Assembly: GCA_937925635.1 (NCBI GenBank)
Contig: CALALX010000101.1
Span: 1 to 18,034, forward strand
Direction: 5' to 3'
DNA length: 18,034 nucleotides
From: an uncultured Caulobacter sp.
GTDB lineage: Bacteria > Pseudomonadota > Alphaproteobacteria > Caulobacterales > Caulobacteraceae
The translations under genes and the position numbers were made by a program. The notes under the pieces were generated by a model that ran no database searches, had not been told where the DNA came from, and saw only the letters and a program-made list of their open reading frames with translations. Every line of letters begins with the position of its first letter. Position 1 is the first letter of the stretch. Shown one piece after another: positions 7,421-15,185 of the stretch.

Positions 7421-7768
7421 TCAGTCCACGCAGCGGCCGGCCGTGGCCCTGCCGTCGATGACCTCCGCGCTGCAGCCGCACAGGTCATTGTCGCGCTCGC
7501 AGACGCCGATCGCCTTGGCGCCGACCTCCGGGAACTCGTCCTCGATCACACAGCGGCCCTTGCACTGACTGCTGTCGGTGCAGGTCTTGCCGGCGTCGGA
7601 ATAGGCGAAGATGCAGGCGGGCCGCTGCATCCGGCAGACCTTCTTCACCACCCCGCCGTTGGCCACGCAGGCCGCCGCATCGACGGGCGGCGCCGTCGTG
7701 GGCCCCTCGCCCATCGGCGCGCAGGCGGCGAGGGCCAGGACGGCGATCAGTGCGGCAAGACGGCGCAT
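7421..7768 (-). CDS. Small cysteine-rich lipoprotein, function unknown
   Basis: A 115-residue protein I do not recognise. The N-terminus MRRLAALIAVLALAAC is a lipoprotein signal peptide with lipobox LAAC, lipidated at Cys16. A short Pro/Thr/Gly linker follows, then a compact domain with ten more cysteines (34, 45, 52, 63, 69, 73, 90, 97, 99, 113), enough for five disulfides. Motifs include CTDSSQCKGRC and CERDNDLCGC. No catalytic motif is visible. Residue 17 is Ala, not Asp, so the inner-membrane-retention Asp rule does not apply and outer-membrane sorting is more likely. The start ATG 7768 lies 4 nt after the lpxB stop, with GGAG upstream inside lpxB, and the stop is 1 nt before the flavoprotein gene. 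The position in a lipid A/BamA operon suggests an envelope role, by inference only. Confidence 0.85.
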   Translation of the reverse strand: MRRLAALIAVLALAACAPMGEGPTTAPPVDAAACVANGGVVKKVCRMQRPACIFAYSDAGKTCTDSSQCKGRCVIEDEFPEVGAKAIGVCERDNDLCGCSAEVIDGRATAGRCVD

Positions 7769-7772
7769 GGCG

Positions 7773-8957
7773 CTAGGCTCCGGCGGACGCCGCCGACCGT
7801 TCGGCCAGCAGCTCAAGGATGGTGTCGGCGGCGAGGTCCGAGGGATCAGGCCCGCCGCGCCCCATCAGCGCAAGAGCGGCGTTCTGGGCCTCGACCTGGC
7901 GGGCGCGCATCGCCGGATCGTCCAGCCGCTCGGCCACCGCCGCGGCGAGGTTCGGGCCGGAGCATTGGTCCTGCAGGAACTCGGGCGCGACGAAGGCCTT
8001 GGCGGCGATGTTGAACAGGGTGATCCACGGCGACTTGAACAGCCGCTTGAGAATGGCGTGGGTCAGGTTTCCTAGCCGATATCCCACCACCATGGGAACG
8101 CCGGCCAAGGCAAGCTCGGTGGTCACGGTGCCGCTGCAGGCCAGGGCGACGGTGGCGGCGACGAAGGCGTCGTCCTTCAACTGCTCATCGGTGATCACAT
8201 GGGCGCGGTAGGGCCAGCCCGCGACGCGCGCCTTGACCGCCGCCTCCACCGTGGCCGCGGCCGGCACGACGACGTGAAGCCCAGGGCGCAAGTCCTTGAG
8301 AAGATTCACCGCCTCCTCGAACGCGGGAAGCACCAGCTTGATCTCGGCGGGACGGCTGCCGGGCAGGACCAGCAGGATGTCGTCAGCTTCGTCGGCGCCG
8401 ATTTCCGCGCGCAGACGGGCCGGATCCGCCTTGCTGAAGTCCTTGGCCAGGGCCGGATTGCCGACGAAGGTCGTCGCCAAGCCTTCGGCTTCGAACCATG
8501 GGGCGTCGAAGCTGTGGATCGACAGCAGGTGGTCAACCGCGGCCGCTAGGGTCTTGGCCCGTCCCGGCCGCGTGGCCCAGACCTGCGGACCGACATACTT
8601 GACCAAAGGCAGGTTCGGGAAAGCCTTGCGAAGGGCGTGGGCGACTCGCAGCGTGAACCCCCAGCTGTCGATCAGCACCGCCACGTCGGGCGTCTCCCGG
8701 ATCGCGAGGGCGGCCGTCTCGGCGACGCGCCGGCGGATACGCGGATAGGCGGGAATGGCCTCGAAGATGCCGAGGATCGACAGGTCGGCGATGTCGAACG
8801 GACTGACGACGCCCTCGGCCGCCATCCTCGATCCGCCGACGCCGACGAAGCGGACGTCATCGCCCAGCCGAGCCTTCAGCGCCCGCGCCAGGCCGGCGCC
8901 CAGACTGTCTCCCGACGCCTCGGCCGCCACCAGCATGACGGTCAGCGGACGGGTCAT
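7773..8957 (-). CDS. lpxB: Lipid A disaccharide synthase
   Basis: LpxB is a peripheral membrane glycosyltransferase (GT19). It joins UDP-2,3-diacylglucosamine to lipid X, giving the tetraacyl disaccharide 1-phosphate of lipid A. The 394-residue product has the expected length. Visible motifs are the N-terminal AAEASGDSLGA (11-21), YVGPQVWATRPGR (a conserved GT19 segment), the nucleotide-sugar region LVLPGSRPAEI, and CSGTVTTELALAGVPMVVGYR in the donor-binding C-terminal half. It overlaps lpxI by 4 nt (ATGA), so it is probably translated by coupling. Its substrate lipid X is made by the product of the adjacent lpxI. It is followed by the lipoprotein gene after 4 nt. Confidence 0.96.
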   Translation of the reverse strand: MTRPLTVMLVAAEASGDSLGAGLARALKARLGDDVRFVGVGGSRMAAEGVVSPFDIADLSILGIFEAIPAYPRIRRRVAETAALAIRETPDVAVLIDSWGFTLRVAHALRKAFPNLPLVKYVGPQVWATRPGRAKTLAAAVDHLLSIHSFDAPWFEAEGLATTFVGNPALAKDFSKADPARLRAEIGADEADDILLVLPGSRPAEIKLVLPAFEEAVNLLKDLRPGLHVVVPAAATVEAAVKARVAGWPYRAHVITDEQLKDDAFVAATVALACSGTVTTELALAGVPMVVGYRLGNLTHAILKRLFKSPWITLFNIAAKAFVAPEFLQDQCSGPNLAAAVAERLDDPAMRARQVEAQNAALALMGRGGPDPSDLAADTILELLAERSAASAGA

Positions 8958-9799
8958 TCGGCGCGGGGCTCCACGCCCAGGATGAACAGGCCCAGCGAGT
9001 CCGCCTCGGCCACGGTTTCGTCGCGGTCGACGACCAGCAGGCGTCCTGCCTCGCCGACGATGCCGGCCAGGCCGGCGCGGGCGGCGCCGCGCACGGTGGC
9101 GACGCCGATGGTCGGCAGGTCGACGCGGACCTCCTGGATCGGCTTGGGCGCCTTGGCCAGCACGCCCCGCGGCTGTTCCGGCCGGCCGCGGATGGCTTCC
9201 GGCAGCTCATGCACCCGCCGCAGCATCCGGTCGGTGCCCTCCTGGGCCTCCACCGCCAGCACGAGGCCCTCGCAGACCACCGCGCCCTGGCCCACGTCCA
9301 GCCGGCCGATGGCGCGGGCGACGGTCAGGGCCCGCTCGATGTCCTCGCGGTGCGCGGCGGTGGGCTGATGGCGCCCCAGCAGGCCCAGCGGAAGGGTCAG
9401 GCTTCCGGCCGCCTCGTGGGCGCCCTCGATCTCGAAGCCTTCCTTGCGGAACTCGTCCAGAACCCGGCGCAGCATCGCGTCGTCACCCTGGCGCGCCGCC
9501 GCGATGACGCCCGGCAGGGCCGCCATGCCGCGCATGTCGGGCTTGAGCTTGCCGAAGTCGGGGCGGTCGACGACGCCCGCGAAACAGACCGCCTCACAGC
9601 CTTCGCGGCGCAGGGCCTTGAAGCACTTGCCGAGCTCGGCGAGGCCGATCTCCTCCGACGGATGGTCAGCCGTGCCCTCGTCGGCGAAGCCGCGCAGCCG
9701 AATGACGAAGTAGGGTCGGCCGCCGGCCCGGCAGCGCCGCGCGATCTCGGCCGGCAAGCCGCCGCCGCCGGCGATGAGCCCCAGTTTGCGCACGCTCAC
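8954..9799 (-). CDS. lpxI: UDP-2,3-diacylglucosamine pyrophosphatase LpxI
   Basis: LpxI hydrolyses UDP-2,3-diacylglucosamine to lipid X and UMP. It replaces the unrelated LpxH in many alphaproteobacteria, and the founding example is from Caulobacter crescentus. The 281-residue product matches the family length. It has the N-terminal KLGLIAGGGGLPAEIAR, the QGDDAMLR segment at about 104-111, and the C-terminal RVDLPTIGVATVRGAARAGLAG. Asp227 in that last motif is probably the essential catalytic Asp known from Caulobacter LpxI; this alignment is from memory. The start is GTG 9799, overlapping the lpxA stop as GTGA; the stop overlaps the lpxB start as ATGA. Position between lpxA and lpxB is the classical context for this enzyme. 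Confidence 0.95.
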   Translation of the reverse strand: MSVRKLGLIAGGGGLPAEIARRCRAGGRPYFVIRLRGFADEGTADHPSEEIGLAELGKCFKALRREGCEAVCFAGVVDRPDFGKLKPDMRGMAALPGVIAAARQGDDAMLRRVLDEFRKEGFEIEGAHEAAGSLTLPLGLLGRHQPTAAHREDIERALTVARAIGRLDVGQGAVVCEGLVLAVEAQEGTDRMLRRVHELPEAIRGRPEQPRGVLAKAPKPIQEVRVDLPTIGVATVRGAARAGLAGIVGEAGRLLVVDRDETVAEADSLGLFILGVEPRAE

Positions 9800-10593
9800 A
9801 CCTCGCGGTGCGGCAGGCAGAGCGGCCGGGTGGCGTCGACGCGGATGAATTCGATCACCTCCAAGATCTCGGGAACATGGGCGTAACTCTCGGCCACGTC
9901 ATCCAGACGTTCCTGGAAGGTCCCTTCGTCGGCGAACAGCAGGCGGTAGGCCGACCGCAGGGTGGCGATCTGCTCCCGCGTGAAGCCGCGCCGCTTGAGG
10001 CCGATCAGGTTGAGTCCCTCAAGATGGGCGTGGTTGCCCCAGACCGAACCGTAGGGGATGACGTCCTTGGTCACGATGCCGCCGCCGCCGATGAAGGCGT
10101 AGCGGCCGATGCGGGTGAACTGGTGGATCGCCGCCAGGCCGCCCAGGAAGACGAAGTCGTTGACCGTGACGTGGCCGCCGACCGCGACGCTCGGCGCGGC
10201 GATGACCTTGTCGCCGATGATGCAGTCGTGGCCGATGTGAACGCTGACCATGAACAGGCCGTCGTCGCCGATGGTGGTCACGCCCCGGCCCACGGCCGTA
10301 CCGGCGTGGACAGTCACATGCTCACGGAAGACGTTGCGGGCCCCGACGACCACGCGAGTCGGTTCGCCCTTGTGCCCCGAATGCTGCGGCGCGCCGCCCA
10401 GGCAGGCGAACGGATGCAGCACGCAGCCCTCGCCCACCTCGGTGACGCCCTCGACGATGGCGTGAGACAGCAAACGCACGTTGTCGCCGAGCGTCACGTC
10501 GGGACCGACCATGCTGAACGGGCCGATCTCGACGCCCTGACCGAGCTGGGCCCTAGAATCGACGATCGCCGTGGGATGGATCTTCGTCGTCAC
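9796..10593 (-). CDS. lpxA: UDP-N-acetylglucosamine O-acyltransferase LpxA
   Basis: LpxA transfers a 3-hydroxyacyl chain from acyl carrier protein to UDP-GlcNAc, the first step of lipid A synthesis, in the cytoplasm. The product is 265 residues (E. coli 262), a left-handed beta helix of hexapeptide repeats over roughly residues 5-190 followed by a helical C-terminus (LKRRGFTREQIATLRSAYRLLF). The catalytic His is His122 in HIGHDCIIG, equivalent to E. coli His125; His119 is also kept. The start chosen is GTG 10593, which shares one base with the fabZ stop (TAGTG) and gives the usual N-terminus TTKIHPTAIVDSRAQLG. An upstream start at 10629 would overlap fabZ by 37 nt. A GAAGGCGG stretch upstream may be the ribosome site. 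Acyl chain length cannot be read with confidence. Confidence 0.96.
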   Translation of the reverse strand: MTTKIHPTAIVDSRAQLGQGVEIGPFSMVGPDVTLGDNVRLLSHAIVEGVTEVGEGCVLHPFACLGGAPQHSGHKGEPTRVVVGARNVFREHVTVHAGTAVGRGVTTIGDDGLFMVSVHIGHDCIIGDKVIAAPSVAVGGHVTVNDFVFLGGLAAIHQFTRIGRYAFIGGGGIVTKDVIPYGSVWGNHAHLEGLNLIGLKRRGFTREQIATLRSAYRLLFADEGTFQERLDDVAESYAHVPEILEVIEFIRVDATRPLCLPHREV

Positions 10594-11057
10594 TAGCGGT
10601 TGTCCGCCTTCATGGCCGCGAACTCGCATTCGGCGACCAGCTTGCCCCGCACCATGGCCTTGCCCGCGAACTTGAAGACGTCGCCGCGGGCGCGGGTCAC
10701 CTCGACGTGCATCCGCAGCGTGTCGCCGGGGCGCACCGGCTGGCGGAAACGGGCGCCGTCGACCGACATGAAGAAGATCGCCGTCTTCTGGATGTCGACC
10801 TCAAGGGTCTTGGACATCATCAACGCCCCCGTCTGGGCGATCGCCTCGACGATCATCACGCCGGGCATGACCGGGTTGCCCGGGAAATGTCCCGGAAAGA
10901 ACGGCTCGTTGAAGGTGACGTTCTTGATGCCGACGATCGACTGGTTGGCGACGTAGTTCTCCGCGCGGTCGACCAGCAGGAACGGATAGCGGTGCGGCAG
11001 GCGCTGCAGGATCTCGTCGAACGTGATCTCGACGCCGGTATCGGCCTCCTGGCTCAT
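10593..11057 (-). CDS. fabZ: 3-hydroxyacyl-ACP dehydratase FabZ
   Basis: FabZ dehydrates 3-hydroxyacyl-ACP to trans-2-enoyl-ACP in fatty acid elongation. It competes with LpxA and LpxD for the same hydroxyacyl-ACP pool, which explains its conserved place between them. The 154-residue product is a single hot-dog fold with LPHRYPFLLVDR (20-31) and the active-site segment FFPGHFPGNPVMPGVMIVEA, giving catalytic His57 and Glu71. The start ATG overlaps the lpxD stop (ATGA), and the stop shares a base with the lpxA GTG start. All key residues are present. Confidence 0.97.
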   Translation of the reverse strand: MSQEADTGVEITFDEILQRLPHRYPFLLVDRAENYVANQSIVGIKNVTFNEPFFPGHFPGNPVMPGVMIVEAIAQTGALMMSKTLEVDIQKTAIFFMSVDGARFRQPVRPGDTLRMHVEVTRARGDVFKFAGKAMVRGKLVAECEFAAMKADNR

Positions 11058-12076
11058 GCCTTGTCCTCTCTACCCGGACGGGTGTTACGCGTTAGCCAGG
11101 CGGTCTGCCGCAGCCAGGCCTTCATGGGTTGAGCGGGGAAGCCGCCCCAGGTTTCGCCGGCGGGAATGTCCCGGAAGACGCCCGCCCCGGCCCCGATGCG
11201 GGCGCCCGGCCCGATGTCGACGTGGTCGGCGATGCCGACCCGGCCGCCCATCGCCACGCCGTCGCCGATCGACACCGTGCCAGACAGCCCCGTATAGGCG
11301 GCCAGGACGCAGTTCCGACCGAGCGCGACGTTGTGCGCGACATGGGTCAGATTGTCGAGTTTGGTGTTCTCGCCGATCACGGTGTCGTCCCAGGCCCCGC
11401 GGTCGACGCAGGCGTTGGCGCCGAGGGTGACGCCGTCCTGCAGGATGACCCGGCCCAGCTGCGGCACGTCGACCAGGCCGGCCTCGCCGCCCGCCGCCCC
11501 GAAGCCCGCCTCGCCGACCCGGGCTCCGGCATAGATCTGCACCCGATCACCGACCAGGGCGAAGGTCACGCTGGCGTTGGGTCCGATGATGCAGTCGCGG
11601 CCGATCGAAACGCCCGGACCGATGGAGGCGTTGGGACCGATGCGCGTGCCTCGCCCGATCCTGGCCCCGGCGCCGATGACCGCGCCTGGCGCGATCAACA
11701 CGCCGTCCTCGAGCTCGGCAGAGGGATGGATGGCGGCGACCCCGACGTCCCAGCCCTTCGGCTGGTGCAGGCGCGCGGCCGCGCCTGACCAGGCGGCCTG
11801 CGCCCTGGGGGAGATCACCGCCGTGCAGCCGTCGGGAACCTCTGCGGCGAACGCCGCGGGGACGTAGACGGCGCCCGCCCGCGTCTCGCGCAGGGCCGGC
11901 AGGTACTTGCGGTCGCCCAGGAAGGCGATATCGCCCGGTCCGGCCCGCTCGAGCGGAGCGGCTGCGTCCACGCGCAAATCGGCCCGCCCCCCGGGCGCGA
12001 CCTCGCCGCCGGACAGGGCGACCAGGTCGGCCAGCGGCAGCGGGCCGGTGTTCAGATAGAATCGCGGGTCAGGCAT
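11054..12076 (-). CDS. lpxD: UDP-3-O-acylglucosamine N-acyltransferase LpxD
   Basis: LpxD adds the second hydroxyacyl chain, to the 2-amino group of UDP-3-O-acylglucosamine, making UDP-2,3-diacylglucosamine in the cytoplasm. The product is 340 residues, as expected. It has an N-terminal uridine-binding domain (about 1-105, with GDIAFLGDRKYLPAL), a hexapeptide-repeat beta helix (about 112-300) and a short C-terminal helix. The catalytic His is His248 in LTHVAHNVALG. The start ATG 12076 has a good ribosome site, GAGGA, on the minus strand at 12081-12085, 4 nt upstream. The 39-nt gap to the ompH gene is the largest in the minus-strand array; I see no terminator in it. Confidence 0.96.
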   Translation of the reverse strand: MPDPRFYLNTGPLPLADLVALSGGEVAPGGRADLRVDAAAPLERAGPGDIAFLGDRKYLPALRETRAGAVYVPAAFAAEVPDGCTAVISPRAQAAWSGAAARLHQPKGWDVGVAAIHPSAELEDGVLIAPGAVIGAGARIGRGTRIGPNASIGPGVSIGRDCIIGPNASVTFALVGDRVQIYAGARVGEAGFGAAGGEAGLVDVPQLGRVILQDGVTLGANACVDRGAWDDTVIGENTKLDNLTHVAHNVALGRNCVLAAYTGLSGTVSIGDGVAMGGRVGIADHVDIGPGARIGAGAGVFRDIPAGETWGGFPAQPMKAWLRQTAWLTRNTRPGREDKA

Positions 12077-12115
12077 GATGTCCTCGCACCAACCCGCGAT
12101 AGCCCGAGTCGGGAC

Positions 12116-12772
12116 TTATTTCTTCGGCGGCGCGGCCGGAGCGGCGGCCGCCGGAGCGGCGGCCGGAGCATCGAGACGCTCGCGGTTGAACGTGAAGGTC
12201 TTGATCTTGGCGTTGAGCCCTTGGACCACCTGGCCGGTGATGTCCATTTGCGGGTTGCCCAGGGCCAGACCGCTGGCGAGCAGGACGCTGCAGTTGCGCG
12301 CCTGGTAGGTGGCGATCACGACCGGGGTCATTTCCTGCTCGACGCGATCGATGGCCTTGGCCCGCGTCGCCTGCATCTCGCGCTGACGCAGGTCAGCCTT
12401 GCGAGCCAGGGCGTTGCGCCGAATCTGAAGCTGAGAGGCGCGCTGTTCGGCGGCGTCGGGGGTCATGGTGGCGCGACCCCGCTCGAAGGCCTGGATGTCG
12501 GTGTCCAGAGCCTTGCCCTCGGTGACCAGCTCCGTCTCGGCTTCCTTGCCGATCTGGTTCAGGCGCGCGGCGACCGCCTTGCCCACGTCCGAGGCGCCGA
12601 ACACGGCGTCGAACGAATAGTAGCAGAGCCCCGGAATGACAGGCCCCTGCTTGATGGCGGGAGCGGCCGGCGCGGCGGGCGCGGCGGGCGGGGTCTGGGC
12701 AGACGCCGCGGACGCGAAGGCGACAGTGACGGCCGCGCAGGCCGCGACCGCGGTGGTCTTCTTGAAGGTCAT
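12116..12772 (-). CDS. OmpH/Skp-family periplasmic chaperone
   Basis: Skp-type proteins hold unfolded outer-membrane proteins in the periplasm and deliver them to the BAM complex. The 218-residue product has a signal peptide ending near ASAQ (about residues 1-25), a Pro/Ala-rich linker (27-39), a short core strand region (GPVIPGLCYYSFDAVFGAS), a charged helical arm (about 65-155), and a second core segment (NCSVLLASGLALGNPQMDITGQVVQGLNAKIKTF). The C-terminal tail is again Ala/Pro-rich. Two mature-part cysteines, Cys50 and Cys161, lie in the two halves of the core and could pair; E. coli Skp has none that I recall. It lies 7 nt after bamA and upstream of lpxD, the usual bamA-skp-lpxD order. 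Low sequence conservation is normal for this family. Confidence 0.9.
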   Translation of the reverse strand: MTFKKTTAVAACAAVTVAFASAASAQTPPAAPAAPAAPAIKQGPVIPGLCYYSFDAVFGASDVGKAVAARLNQIGKEAETELVTEGKALDTDIQAFERGRATMTPDAAEQRASQLQIRRNALARKADLRQREMQATRAKAIDRVEQEMTPVVIATYQARNCSVLLASGLALGNPQMDITGQVVQGLNAKIKTFTFNRERLDAPAAAPAAAAPAAPPKK

Positions 12773-12779
12773 GAGAGTC

Positions 12780-15185
12780 TTAGAACCTTGTGGAGGTTGA
12801 GAACCGGAACGTCTCGGTCTTGTCGTAGTCTTCTTTGGCCAGAATTTGGCTGAAGTCGAAACGGATCGGTCCCATGGGCGAGCGCCAGAACACCGAAAGG
12901 CCGGCCGAGGCGCGCAGGGTCAGGTCGTCGCGGACGCAGAGCTCGGTGCCCGTCTTGCCGCAGGTGGAGCTGATCGCACCATTGATATCGACCTTGTCGA
13001 CGTCGTCCAGCATGCCGACGGTGCCGACATCGGAGAACAGCGCGGCCTTGATCCCGTACTGCTCGGGCAGGAAGGTCGGGACGCTGAGTTCGACCGAGCC
13101 GATCGCGTAGGCCTTGCCGCCCAGGGCGTCTTCACGGCTCATTTCGCGCGGCCCGATGCCGGCGACTTCGAAACCGCGGAAGCTGTTGCCGCCCTTGTAG
13201 AAGCGGTCGTTGATGCGGACGCTGTCGCCGCTCCAACCATCGATGTAGCCCGCCGTGCCGGTCGCCTGCAGGACGAAGTCCTTGTTGAAGCCGTGGTACC
13301 AGCCGCCGCCCACTTCGGTGCGCAGGTAGTTCACGTCGCCCCCGACGCCGGCCAGATCCTGGCTGAGGTCGACATAGAAGCCACGGGTCGGCTTCACCGG
13401 ATCGTTCCGGCGATCGATGCGCACGCCGTAGCCCACCAGCGAGGTGATGAAGGCCCCGCGCTGCGCGCACAAGCTGGGCGACAGGGAGAAGCTGTCGCAC
13501 AGGTAGTCGTCGATGATCACCTCGTCGGAGCGCAGGGTGTAGCGCAGCGACATCGAGGCGTTCTGGGTCAGCGCGAAACCCAGACGCACGCCGCCGCCGA
13601 GCGAAGCGGTGTCGAACGAGGTCTGGTTGCTGAAGTTGTAGCGGTAGGAATAGAGGTCGAGACCGGCGCGCAGGTCACGGCCCATGAAGCGCGGCTCGGT
13701 GAACGAGAAGTCGATCTGCTGGCGCAGCGACCCGACCGAGACCCGCGCGCGGACGTTCTGGCCGCGGCCGCGGAAGTTGCGCTCGCTGATGCCCAGATCG
13801 ATGACCAGCTGGTCGACCGAGCTGTAGCCGGCGCTGAACGAGAGTTCGCCGGTCGGCTGTTCCTCGACCTGGACCCGCAGGGTGGTGCGGTCGGGCTGGC
13901 CGCTCGGCGTTTCCTCGATGGAGACGTCCTTGAAGAAGCCCAGGCTGCGGATCTGGTTGCGCGAGCGCTCGACGAGCACGCGGTTGTAGGCGTCGCCCTC
14001 GGCGACATTCATCTCGCGGCGGATGACGTAGTCGAGGGTCCGCGTGTTGCCCACGATATCGATGCGGTCGATGTAGACGCGGGGGCCTTCCTTGACGCTG
14101 AAGACCACATCCACCGTTCGCGTCTCGCGGTTCGGCACGTAGCGCGGGCGGACGTCGACGAAGGCGAAGCCGGCGGCCCCGGCCGCGAAGGTCAGGGCGT
14201 CCGTCGCCTGTTCGATCGACTCGTCCTGATAGAGCTCGCCTTCGCGCAGCGGCAGCAGTTGCTGCAGGACCGTTCCGTCCAGCTTCTTCAGCTCGGTCTC
14301 GACGCTCAGCTTGCCGAACTTGTAGCGCGGCCCTTCGTCCACCGTATAGGTGATGACAAAGCCGTTCTTGTCCGGCGCCAGCTCGGCCACGGCCGAGATC
14401 ACGCGGAAGTCGTAATAACCCTTGTTCCGGTAGAACTTGCGGAGCTGCTCCTTGTCGTACTCGATCCGGTCAGGATCGTAGTTGGCGTTGCTCGACAGGA
14501 ACTTGTACCAGTGGCTCTCCTCGGTGACGATGACGTCCGCCAGGTCGCCGTCCGAGAACTCGCTGTTGCCCAGGAAGTTGAGCGACAGCACGCCGCTCTT
14601 GGGGCCTTCATCAATCTTGAAGATCAGGTCGATCCGCTTCTGCGGCAGCTCGACGATCTGCGGCGTCACGGTCACGCCGATGCGGCCGGAGCGACGGTAG
14701 AGCTCGATGATGCGCTGAACGTCGCCCTGCACCTTGGCGCGGGTGAAGATGCCGCGCGGACGGATGGTGACCTCGTCCTTCAGCTTGTCTTCCTTGAGGG
14801 CCGAATTGCCCTCGAAGATGACGCGGTTGATGATCGGGTTCTCGACCACGCGCACGACGAGGTCGCCGTTCGGCTGCAGATCGATCTTCACGTCCGAGAA
14901 GAGGTCGGTGCGGAACAGCGTCTTCAGCGCGACGTCGATACGGGACGGGTCGACCGTGTCGCCCGGCGCGATCGGCAGGTAGGACAGAACCGTCCCGGCC
15001 TCGATGCGTTCATTACCCTGAACGACGATGCGCTGAACCACGCCGGCCTGCACCTGCGCGCTGGCCGTGGTCGGTACGGCGAACGGCGCTATGCCGGCGA
15101 TCAGGGCCAAACCGGAAACAATCGCGGCGCTACGCGCGCGGGAATTCATCATCTTGTCTGCCATCGGCGGTCGGCGGGTGCTCAC
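12780..15185 (-). CDS. bamA: Outer-membrane protein assembly factor BamA
   Basis: BamA is the central Omp85 protein of the BAM complex, which folds beta-barrel proteins into the outer membrane. The 801-residue product has a signal peptide (cleavage near TASAQVQ, about residue 44) and five POTRA domains (about 48-450, starting VQRIVVQGNERIEAGTV). A 16-strand barrel follows, ending FSTSTRF with the terminal Phe of a beta signal. The loop-6 VRGF/Y-type motif is SFRGFEV with Arg670. Four cysteines in the barrel form two close pairs, 563/573 and 742/750, probably in surface loops. The start is GTG 15185, overlapping the rseP stop (GTGA). ATG 15164 (MADKMMNS) or the ATG pair just after it are alternatives with a shorter signal peptide, and no start has a good ribosome site. 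Confidence 0.96.
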   Translation of the reverse strand: MSTRRPPMADKMMNSRARSAAIVSGLALIAGIAPFAVPTTASAQVQAGVVQRIVVQGNERIEAGTVLSYLPIAPGDTVDPSRIDVALKTLFRTDLFSDVKIDLQPNGDLVVRVVENPIINRVIFEGNSALKEDKLKDEVTIRPRGIFTRAKVQGDVQRIIELYRRSGRIGVTVTPQIVELPQKRIDLIFKIDEGPKSGVLSLNFLGNSEFSDGDLADVIVTEESHWYKFLSSNANYDPDRIEYDKEQLRKFYRNKGYYDFRVISAVAELAPDKNGFVITYTVDEGPRYKFGKLSVETELKKLDGTVLQQLLPLREGELYQDESIEQATDALTFAAGAAGFAFVDVRPRYVPNRETRTVDVVFSVKEGPRVYIDRIDIVGNTRTLDYVIRREMNVAEGDAYNRVLVERSRNQIRSLGFFKDVSIEETPSGQPDRTTLRVQVEEQPTGELSFSAGYSSVDQLVIDLGISERNFRGRGQNVRARVSVGSLRQQIDFSFTEPRFMGRDLRAGLDLYSYRYNFSNQTSFDTASLGGGVRLGFALTQNASMSLRYTLRSDEVIIDDYLCDSFSLSPSLCAQRGAFITSLVGYGVRIDRRNDPVKPTRGFYVDLSQDLAGVGGDVNYLRTEVGGGWYHGFNKDFVLQATGTAGYIDGWSGDSVRINDRFYKGGNSFRGFEVAGIGPREMSREDALGGKAYAIGSVELSVPTFLPEQYGIKAALFSDVGTVGMLDDVDKVDINGAISSTCGKTGTELCVRDDLTLRASAGLSVFWRSPMGPIRFDFSQILAKEDYDKTETFRFSTSTRF

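Noticed and set aside
6454..7461. Plus-strand open frame opposite the flavoprotein gene
   Set aside because: The opposite strand carries a complete family match; this frame has no motif and no ribosome site.
9796..10629. Longer LpxA starting at 10629
   Set aside because: It would overlap fabZ by 37 nt and add 12 residues unlike LpxA. GTG 10593 gives the family-standard N-terminus.
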